47,911 nucleotides of DNA from Geobacter sp. UBA6151 (GTDB lineage: Bacteria; Desulfobacterota; Desulfuromonadia; Geobacterales; Pseudopelobacteraceae): contig DIUT01000018.1 in assembly GCA_002423105.1 (NCBI GenBank), forward strand, positions 26,563 to 74,473, given 5' to 3'. The notes beneath the pieces were generated by a model. It saw only the letters and a program-made list of their open reading frames with translations, had not been told where the DNA came from and searched no databases. The first letter of the stretch is position 1, and the number at the start of each line of letters is the position of its first letter. Of the stretch, positions 1-6,127 are shown in pieces. Position numbers and translations under genes: made by a program.

Positions 1-906
1 ACCGTCGGCATGATGACCACCGGCTATGATTGTCCTGATCTGCTGAACCTGGGCCTGTTTCGCCCGATCTTCTCGCCAACAGACTTTATCCAGATCAAGG
101 GACGGGGTACGCGCAAGCATAACTTCCTTGAGCAGCTTTTTGATGATGGCCATAAGGAACTGGTCAAACAGCCCCTTAAAACCTCCTACAAGCTGTTCGA
201 CTTCTTTGCCAACTGTGAATATTTTGAAGAAGAGTACAACTACGATGAAATCCTGAAGCTGCCGAAACCAAAAGGCAAAGCAAAAGGTGATGACGGAGGC
301 GATGACACCGGCACAGAGGTTTCCACCTACGAACACCTTGGCGCTGACATAATCGCCACCATTAAGGAAGAGGCGGTCGGCTATGAGGGGATGAAAATTG
401 ACCGGATGTTCTACGAGAAGTTCGAGGACACGATTCGGGAAAATGCAACCATCGTGGAGGCTGTAGAAGCTGGTCAGTGGGATAAAGTGATTGATTACGT
501 CAACCGCGAAGTCTTTGACAAGCCCAATGAGTTCTACACCCTCGACAAGCTACGTAAAGCTGCTGCGGTAGATCGTCGGCTTGGGCTGCGTGAAATCCTT
601 GAAAAGATATTCGGGCTGATCCCCCGCTTTAAATCCAAAGATGAACTGCTGGAAGAAGAGTTCTCCAAATTTGTCGCAGATTTCAAGCCACAGGAGGCTG
701 AATCTATCCCGGCCATAAAGAACTTCTTCAAGGCATACGTCACCAGCGACCAGATTCGCCACATCATCGAGTTTGAAGAGTACACCGACCTTGCCACCAA
801 TTCGATCTTCTCGATGCGTGATTTAAAAGCTGTGCCAATGCAGTATCGTTCCATCATCCCCAACTACATCAAGGACTATGTTTCCTTGAATCAGTTTGCC
901 CCATAA
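1..906 (+). CDS. hsdR: Type I restriction endonuclease subunit R, C-terminal part (5' end outside window)
   Basis: The reading frame is open from the first base, so this is the 3' part of a longer gene. HsdR is the ATP-dependent translocase/nuclease subunit of a type I restriction complex; it works on DNA with HsdM and HsdS. The visible start carries superfamily-2 helicase motifs: TTGYDCPDL followed by the motif VI-like QIKGRGTR at about nt 91-114. The remaining ~250 residues are the helical C-terminal region that binds the methylase core (EcoEI-type R C-terminal region, by family knowledge). An acidic, Lys/Gly-rich linker (about nt 260-320) separates the helicase part from this region. The methylase/specificity gene lies downstream on the same strand, interrupted by a small GxxExxY gene. 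The nuclease domain would lie outside the window, so integrity cannot be judged. Confidence 0.88.
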   Translation, partial: TVGMMTTGYDCPDLLNLGLFRPIFSPTDFIQIKGRGTRKHNFLEQLFDDGHKELVKQPLKTSYKLFDFFANCEYFEEEYNYDEILKLPKPKGKAKGDDGGDDTGTEVSTYEHLGADIIATIKEEAVGYEGMKIDRMFYEKFEDTIRENATIVEAVEAGQWDKVIDYVNREVFDKPNEFYTLDKLRKAAAVDRRLGLREILEKIFGLIPRFKSKDELLEEEFSKFVADFKPQEAESIPAIKNFFKAYVTSDQIRHIIEFEEYTDLATNSIFSMRDLKAVPMQYRSIIPNYIKDYVSLNQFAP

Positions 907-935
907 AGAGACTGTTCAGCTAAAGGACGTTTTAC

Positions 936-1373
936 ATGGATATACAGGATGGACAGGATAACGGATTGAAGCATGAACAGATTACTAAAAGCATCATCGG
1001 CTGTGCCTTTGAAGTTATAAACGAGCTTGGGGCAGGTTTTCTTGAATCTGTTTATGAAAAAGCGCTGCTTTTGGTTTTACGGCAAAAAGGGTTGGCTGTT
1101 ATATCGCAGCACCCTATAAATGTTATATTCAGGGGCAAATCTGTTGGTGACTTTTATGCGGATCTTTTTGTTGAAGAGAAGGTGATTGTAGAGTTAAAAA
1201 CAGCTAAAATTATCACACCTGAACACCAGGCTCAGATTATAAATTATTTGAATGCTACCGGGATTGAAGTAGGTATTCTTATTAACTTTGGCAGTTCAAA
1301 GCTTGAGTACAAGCGTTTTACCAGAAAACCAAAATTGAACACGGTTAGACAGGATGAGAGTGTTTTTATTTAA
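936..1373 (+). CDS. GxxExxY family protein, PD-(D/E)XK nuclease-like
   Basis: A 145-residue protein with the signature GAGFLESVYEKAL near residues 32-44, which names the GxxExxY family. Further on, YADLFVEEKVIVELKTAK has the D...ExK arrangement of PD-(D/E)XK nuclease folds; the function of the family is not established. The start at 936 follows a weak GGA box. The gene is clearly more AT-rich than hsdR and the methylase on either side, and the bases at its start (945-961) recur as an inverted copy just after its end (1391-1408). It sits between hsdR and hsdM, where it is not a standard component. I infer a mobile or independently inherited cassette inside the restriction operon. Family assignment is secure; function is unknown. 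Confidence 0.8.
   Translation: MDIQDGQDNGLKHEQITKSIIGCAFEVINELGAGFLESVYEKALLLVLRQKGLAVISQHPINVIFRGKSVGDFYADLFVEEKVIVELKTAKIITPEHQAQIINYLNATGIEVGILINFGSSKLEYKRFTRKPKLNTVRQDESVFI
945..961. repeat. Left copy of inverted repeat flanking the GxxExxY gene
   Basis: The reverse complement of these 17 bases reads TTATCCTGTCCATCCTG. The stretch at 1391-1408 reads TTAATCCTGTCTATCCTG on the plus strand, so the two form an inverted pair differing by one inserted base and one substitution. The left copy lies inside the coding start of the GxxExxY gene and encodes part of its DIQDGQDNG N-terminus. Confidence 0.65.
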
Positions 1374-1390
1374 CCTGAACACTTTTGTCT

Positions 1391-1408
1391 TTAATCCTGT
1401 CTATCCTG
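1391..1408. repeat. Right copy of inverted repeat flanking the GxxExxY gene
   Basis: This is the inverted counterpart of 945-961 and lies 17 bases after the GxxExxY stop codon. The pair brackets the gene almost exactly. I see no adjacent target-site duplication and no transposase. Confidence 0.65.
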
Positions 1409-1436
1409 CCCATCAATGTAATAATAAAGGATCTCC

Positions 1437-3959
1437 ATGCTTGATACAGACACCAAACGCCGCATAGAAACCGCCCGCGATATTCTGGTAGGTAAAGTGC
1501 CGGACCCCAAATCACAGGTTGAACAGATTACCATTGCCCTGATTTACAAATTCATGGATGACATGGACGCCGATGCCGAGGAGTTGGGAGGCAAGCGTAA
1601 GTTCTTTACTGGCGAGTTTGCCCGCTATGGCTGGGCCAAGCTGATGAGCGCCGGGATAGGCGGCCATGAGCTGATCGGTCTGTATGGTGAAGGTATCAGT
1701 ACCATGCCGCAGAACCCCGGTATTCCAGCACTGTTCCGTGACATTTTTAAAAATGCCTATCTGCCGTATCGTGACCCGGAAATGCTGAAGAGCTTTCTCA
1801 AGATTATTGATGAGTTCAGTTATGACCATTCCGAGCGGTTGGGTGATGCCTTTGAGTACCTGCTCTCTGTGCTTGGTTCACAGGGGGATGCCGGGCAGTT
1901 CCGCACCCCACGCCATATTATTGATTTCATGGTTGAGATAATGGCCCCAAAAAAGGGCGAGGCGATCCTTGACCCTGCCTGTGGTACGGCCGGTTTTCTT
2001 ATCTCTGCCTGGAAGCATATTCTTTGCACCAACACCGATGCCAAAGGCCACAGCACGCTTACCCCAGATGAAAAGGGACGGCTTGCCACCAACTTCAAAG
2101 GTTATGACATCTCGCCCGATATGGTTCGTCTGTCTCTGGTGAACCTGTATCTGCATGGCTTCACTGATCCGCATATTTATGAATACGACACCCTCACCTC
2201 TGAAGATCGCTGGAATGAGTTTGCTGACGTGATCCTCGCCAATCCGCCGTTTATGTCTCCAAAAGGTGGCATTAAACCGCACAAGCGTTTCTCCATACAG
2301 GCCAAGCGTAGTGAAGTGCTGTTTGTGGATTATATGGCAGAGCACCTGACGCCGACTGGACGCGCTGGTATCATTGTCCCTGAAGGCATCATCTTTCAGA
2401 GTCAGACAGCGTATAAAGAGCTGCGGAAAATGTTGGTGGAGAACTCGCTGGTAGCGGTTATCTCGCTGCCTGCCGGTGTATTTCAGCCCTATTCCGGGGT
2501 AAAAACCTCGATCTTGATCCTTGATAAATCCCTGGCAAAGCAGACCAGCACCATAGCCTTCTTTAAGGTTGAAAATGATGGCTTCGGCCTTGGGGCGCAA
2601 CGGCGGGCAACGGATGGAGAACAGCTTACGCAGGTGCAGGCAGAACTGGCAGAATATCTTCATGCTTTTCGCAGTCAACAACCTACAGAAGACCTGCAAC
2701 CAAAATTTGGCATGATTGTCACGAAAGAGAAAATTGCAGCCAATGGTGATTATAACTTGAGTGGGGAGCGGTATAGAGAGGGAGTGGTCAATCTTTCAAC
2801 GTTTCCCCTCATTTCGCTAGAGGAGGTTTTTACAAAGATTGGCAATGGTGTGAATGTTACCCAAATAGATGAAAAGGCGAAATACCGCGTTTCGCGTATT
2901 CAGACCATAGCGGACGGTTCGGTTAATCTTGAAAAAACAAAATTCACTAATGACGAAGTAAAGCCCGAATTGTTTCTGCAGCCTGGAGACATCCTATTAA
3001 GTCACATCAACAGTTACGATCACCTTGGAAAAACGGCCATCTTTCCAGATAACATTAACGATGTTATTCATGGAATTAACCTTATTCGCTTGGTTCCAGA
3101 TAAGTCACGCATCGACCCACACTACGCAATCCGCGTTTTCAAGACAGAACGATTTATCGACACTGTAAAATCGTTTGCTCAGAAGGCAGTCAATCAGGCC
3201 AGCGTGAAGACTTCTGACTTGAAAGCAATTCAAATCCCCCTGCCGCCGCTGGATGTTCAAAAGGAGATTGTTGCGGAGATTGAGGGCTACCAGAAAGTCA
3301 TCAATGGTGCTCGCGCTGTCCTTGATAACTACCGCCCGCATATTCCTATTGATCCTGAGTGGCCAATTTCAACGTTTGAAGATGCACCTTTTAAAATCAT
3401 CGATGGTGATCGAGGCACAAACTACCCAAGTAAAGAAGATTTTTCACCCTCGGGGCACTGTCTTTTTTTAAACACGAAGAACGTTCGATTCGACGGATTC
3501 AAGTTCAATGAATTAGAATTTATAAGTACCGAGAAAGATCAAGCCTTGCGTAAAGGTAAACTAGAGCGCGGAGATGTATTGTTAACGACACGCGGAACTG
3601 TAGGTAACACAGCACTCTACGATTCATCAGTTGAGTTTGATCATGTACGAATTAACTCTGGAATGCTGATTTTCCGTCCAGACACTACAACACTTTCAAG
3701 CAGTTATCTTTTTCATTTCTTTCAATCAGAAAACTTTCAAAAACAAAAGGAAGCTATTGTTTCTGGTGCGGCACAACCTCAACTTCCGATTAGAAGCTTA
3801 AATGAAGCAACAATCCCCCTCCCGCCCTTAGAAACCCAACAAGCCATCGTCGCCCAGATCGAGGCCGAGCAGACCTTGATTAACGCCAACCGTGAGCTAA
3901 TTGCCCGCTTTGAAAAGAAGATTCAGAACACCCTGGCGCGGGTGTGGGGGGAAGAGTAA
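1437..3959 (+). CDS. Fused type I restriction-modification methylase-specificity protein (HsdM-HsdS)
   Basis: An 840-residue protein that joins two subunits normally made separately. Residues 1 to ~480 are an N6-adenine methylase: an N-terminal helical HsdM region, the SAM-binding DPACGTAGF motif at about residue 179, and the catalytic NPPF at about residue 271. The rest is a specificity subunit with two target-recognition regions. Each ends in the same kind of helical spacer, IPLPPLDVQKEIVAEIE near residue 600 and IPLPPLETQQAIVAQIE near residue 800. Ordinary HsdM is ~500 and HsdS ~400 residues, so nothing large is missing. The recognition half is more AT-rich than the methylase half, as is common for exchangeable recognition domains. 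An AAGGA box precedes the start. It would protect host DNA and supply the core bound by HsdR. Confidence 0.9.
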   Translation: MLDTDTKRRIETARDILVGKVPDPKSQVEQITIALIYKFMDDMDADAEELGGKRKFFTGEFARYGWAKLMSAGIGGHELIGLYGEGISTMPQNPGIPALFRDIFKNAYLPYRDPEMLKSFLKIIDEFSYDHSERLGDAFEYLLSVLGSQGDAGQFRTPRHIIDFMVEIMAPKKGEAILDPACGTAGFLISAWKHILCTNTDAKGHSTLTPDEKGRLATNFKGYDISPDMVRLSLVNLYLHGFTDPHIYEYDTLTSEDRWNEFADVILANPPFMSPKGGIKPHKRFSIQAKRSEVLFVDYMAEHLTPTGRAGIIVPEGIIFQSQTAYKELRKMLVENSLVAVISLPAGVFQPYSGVKTSILILDKSLAKQTSTIAFFKVENDGFGLGAQRRATDGEQLTQVQAELAEYLHAFRSQQPTEDLQPKFGMIVTKEKIAANGDYNLSGERYREGVVNLSTFPLISLEEVFTKIGNGVNVTQIDEKAKYRVSRIQTIADGSVNLEKTKFTNDEVKPELFLQPGDILLSHINSYDHLGKTAIFPDNINDVIHGINLIRLVPDKSRIDPHYAIRVFKTERFIDTVKSFAQKAVNQASVKTSDLKAIQIPLPPLDVQKEIVAEIEGYQKVINGARAVLDNYRPHIPIDPEWPISTFEDAPFKIIDGDRGTNYPSKEDFSPSGHCLFLNTKNVRFDGFKFNELEFISTEKDQALRKGKLERGDVLLTTRGTVGNTALYDSSVEFDHVRINSGMLIFRPDTTTLSSSYLFHFFQSENFQKQKEAIVSGAAQPQLPIRSLNEATIPLPPLETQQAIVAQIEAEQTLINANRELIARFEKKIQNTLARVWGEE

Positions 3960-4333
3960 TGGGCAAAGACCTGACCAATTCTGCGGTTCATCGCCAGAAC
4001 ATCCTCAACAATCCATACGCACTTCAGGAAATTGAGAAAGCCACCCATATCACCGGTATTCCATTTGAGGGAAAGACGGTGGTGCTTAAAGAACAAGTAG
4101 CTGATTTCTTTGAGGTGACCCTGCGCACGGTAGAAAATTACCTTTCCCAATATGAAGATGAACTGGTACGGGTTATCAAGGGTAACAGGCTAAAATCGTT
4201 CAAGTCTGTTCTTAAGGAGATGGATGTTCCCGAAATATACTTCGGGAACATATCAAAAACCCCGCGATTAGACATACTTGACTTTAGAACCTTCCTGAAC
4301 TTGGCCATGCTGGTGGAAAGTGAGCGGGAATGA
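3959..4333 (+). CDS. Small helix-turn-helix protein of the restriction operon
   Basis: A 124-residue protein whose ATG overlaps the stop of the HsdM-HsdS gene by one base (TAATG), so it is probably translated by re-initiation. An in-frame GTG five codons upstream is possible but lies inside the preceding gene and has no better ribosome site. Residues ~45-70 (VADFFEVTLRTVENYL) look like a helix-turn-helix. No catalytic motif is seen. I do not recognise a named family. Its position suggests a DNA-binding accessory or regulator of the restriction system; this is inference. Confidence 0.65.
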   Translation: MGKDLTNSAVHRQNILNNPYALQEIEKATHITGIPFEGKTVVLKEQVADFFEVTLRTVENYLSQYEDELVRVIKGNRLKSFKSVLKEMDVPEIYFGNISKTPRLDILDFRTFLNLAMLVESERE

Positions 4334-4337
4334 CAAA

Positions 4338-4363
4338 GGCCCCATGCCGTGAAGCATGAGGCC
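4338..4363 (-). terminator. Probable terminator hairpin ending the toxin/RNA transcript
   Basis: GGCCCCATGC and GCATGAGGCC pair around a six-base loop. On the minus strand the stem is followed by a short T-rich stretch (CCTTTGTCA). It lies between the stop of the plus-strand helix-turn-helix gene and the convergent toxin gene, so it may act in both directions, but neither side has a long T-run. Confidence 0.45.
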
Positions 4364-4446
4364 CTATTCAAGTCCCTTGGCAGCTTGTTATCGCGTAGCC
4401 AAGGGGCTGCTACCTTGCGGTAGTCTCACAAGCCCGAGTTATCGGG
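4338..4446 (-). ncRNA. Candidate structured RNA downstream of the PemK-like toxin
   Basis: Four perfect or nearly perfect stem-loops are packed into about 110 bases. In minus-strand order they are CCCGA/TCGGG (4433-4446), CTACC/GGTAG (4410-4423), CCCTTGGC/GCCAAGGG (4374-4381 with 4398-4405), and a 10-bp stem with one mismatch (4338-4347 with 4354-4363). Read on the minus strand the small loops are UAAC and GCAA, which are stable GNRA-like tetraloops; read on the plus strand they are not. The heptamer CGATAAC occurs twice on the minus strand, once in the first hairpin and once in the large loop of the third. This argues for an RNA made with, or after, the toxin mRNA. Function is unknown. Confidence 0.5.
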
Positions 4447-4463
4447 AACGATTAAATACTACA

Positions 4464-4889
4464 TCACAGCAGATACGGTGTCAACGCCTTCAAACCTAAT
4501 GCAGCCAGTACTGCTTGCTGAATGGCCTTGAAATCCTTATCGGTTACGGAGTGATTGGCATAAAGCCTTTTCCCTTTGACATCTCTTCCCATCTTGACGC
4601 GATCCAGCCGGTCAAGTGATACCGTTGCCAGCATATCGCACTTTGCCCAGGTTTGTACGGTTGCAAGTTGCCCTGGCAGTGAAGCCGCTTCAAGACAGTG
4701 GTGATGATGCTCTACCGGATTTGGCGTGGTTGACGAAAGTGGAACCACAATACAAAGCTGGGTTTTACGCCGTGGCCGTGGCGATATGACCACTACCGGA
4801 CGTCGCTTGACCATTTCCGGGGATTTGAACCCGGTGGTAAAGTCGCAGATAAGAACCATCCCCGGTTTTGGGTGGAACGTAAGAGACAT
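4464..4889 (-). CDS. PemK/MazF-family toxin-like endoribonuclease
   Basis: A 141-residue protein with the MazF/PemK start: PKPGMVLICDF, then KRRPVVVISPRPRRK, then IVVPLSSTTP. These are the beta-strand elements and conserved Arg-Pro-Val-Val core of the family, whose members cut mRNA. A good ribosome site (AGGAG) precedes the ATG. There is no neighbouring protein antitoxin: pdxA diverges upstream, and a run of RNA hairpins follows downstream. Either the antitoxin is elsewhere, the protein is not a growth toxin, or the downstream RNA takes part in control. The fold assignment is firm; toxicity is not shown. Confidence 0.8.
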   Translation of the reverse strand: MSLTFHPKPGMVLICDFTTGFKSPEMVKRRPVVVISPRPRRKTQLCIVVPLSSTTPNPVEHHHHCLEAASLPGQLATVQTWAKCDMLATVSLDRLDRVKMGRDVKGKRLYANHSVTDKDFKAIQQAVLAALGLKALTPYLL

Positions 4890-4998
4890 GATTGCTCCTG
4901 TAAAATATGGCCACCAGCAAACTATCCGAATCTGGCCGGAACATCAAGAAAAAGACCCCGAGGGATCCAACCTCGAAGGCCCCAGGAACTGAGGATAT

Positions 4999-6012
4999 AT
5001 GCATAAACCACTCATAGCCATAACCATGGGCGACCCTTGCGGCGTCGGCCCGGAAATCATCGTCAAAGCGCTGGAAGAGCCATCACTACGAGAGCGGGCA
5101 GACCTGCTGGTGCTGGGAGACCGGCTGGCCATGGAGCGGGCTTTGTCAGTCTGTGGTTCGAGACTTACGCTGTCGCTGGTGGATGCTCCGGCACAGGCAG
5201 CGGAGATGGAGCCTGCAACCCTGCCCCTGTTGCCCCTTTCAAACCTTGACCTGTCAGACATGGGCTATGGCACCCCTTCGGAGCGGGCAGGAGACGCAGT
5301 CTACCGTTACATCCGCCGGGCAGCGGAACTTTGCCTGACCGGTACGGTGGCAGCCATGGCCACCGCGCCCATCAGCAAGGAGTCGCTGAACCGCGCCGGA
5401 CATCACTATCATGGCCATACCGAACTTTTGGCGGAGTTGTGCCGCTCTGATGACTATGTGATGATGCTGGCTGGCGACATCCTGCGGGTGGCTCTGGTGA
5501 CCATCCATGAGGCGCTTGTCGACGTGCCGCGCTTGATTACCACTGAACAGGTGTTGAAGACCATCCGGGTTACGGCCACAGGAGTAGCGCCGTTATGCGG
5601 ACGGGAGTATCCCCGCATCGCCGTGCTCTCGCTGAATCCGCACTGTGGCGAAGGAGGGCTGTTCGGTGTGGAGGAAGAACGATTCATCAGACCGGCCATC
5701 AATCAGGCGCAGGCTGATGGCTTGCGGGTTGAGGGCCCATTTTCAGCCGATACGTTCTTTTATTTTGCGGTGCAGGAACCGCCGCCCTGGGATGCGGTGG
5801 TGGCCATGTATCACGATCAGGGGCTTATACCTTTGAAAATGCGGCATTTTGACGACGGCATCAACATCACCCTGGGATTGCCGATTATCCGCACGTCTGT
5901 GGATCATGGCACAGCCTACAATCTGGCAGGAACCGGCACGGCTTCCAGCGCAAGCATGAAGGCTGCAATCCATACAGCTGCCCGGCTTGCTGGAAATCAT
6001 GGCGGATCTTGA
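4999..6012 (+). CDS. pdxA: 4-hydroxythreonine-4-phosphate dehydrogenase
   Basis: PdxA is an NAD-dependent, metal-requiring enzyme of pyridoxal phosphate synthesis (DXP-dependent route); it oxidises 4-phosphohydroxy-L-threonine to the precursor condensed by PdxJ. The 337 residues match the usual ~330. Visible signatures are the N-terminal AITMGDPCGVGPEI, the metal-binding histidine region HHYHGHTELLAEL, VAMYHDQGLIPLK, and the C-terminal HGTAYNLAGTGTAS. A GAGG ribosome site lies before the ATG. It is divergent from the PemK-like gene, with 109 bases between. pdxJ is not in the window. Confidence 0.95.
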   Translation: MHKPLIAITMGDPCGVGPEIIVKALEEPSLRERADLLVLGDRLAMERALSVCGSRLTLSLVDAPAQAAEMEPATLPLLPLSNLDLSDMGYGTPSERAGDAVYRYIRRAAELCLTGTVAAMATAPISKESLNRAGHHYHGHTELLAELCRSDDYVMMLAGDILRVALVTIHEALVDVPRLITTEQVLKTIRVTATGVAPLCGREYPRIAVLSLNPHCGEGGLFGVEEERFIRPAINQAQADGLRVEGPFSADTFFYFAVQEPPPWDAVVAMYHDQGLIPLKMRHFDDGINITLGLPIIRTSVDHGTAYNLAGTGTASSASMKAAIHTAARLAGNHGGS

Positions 6013-6127
6013 GGATTCTCATTGGATTGCAGTTGACAGCCATGTATTTGTTCCATAAATTAGGGCGCACCTTTGCCCGGATTTAGCACGCCATTCCAGT
6101 ACTTCTGTTCCCGGAAGGGGCTATGCC

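Noticed and set aside
4338..4446. CRISPR array or ToxI-type tandem repeat
   Set aside because: The hairpins differ in sequence and size and are not a direct-repeat array; only a 7-base motif recurs.
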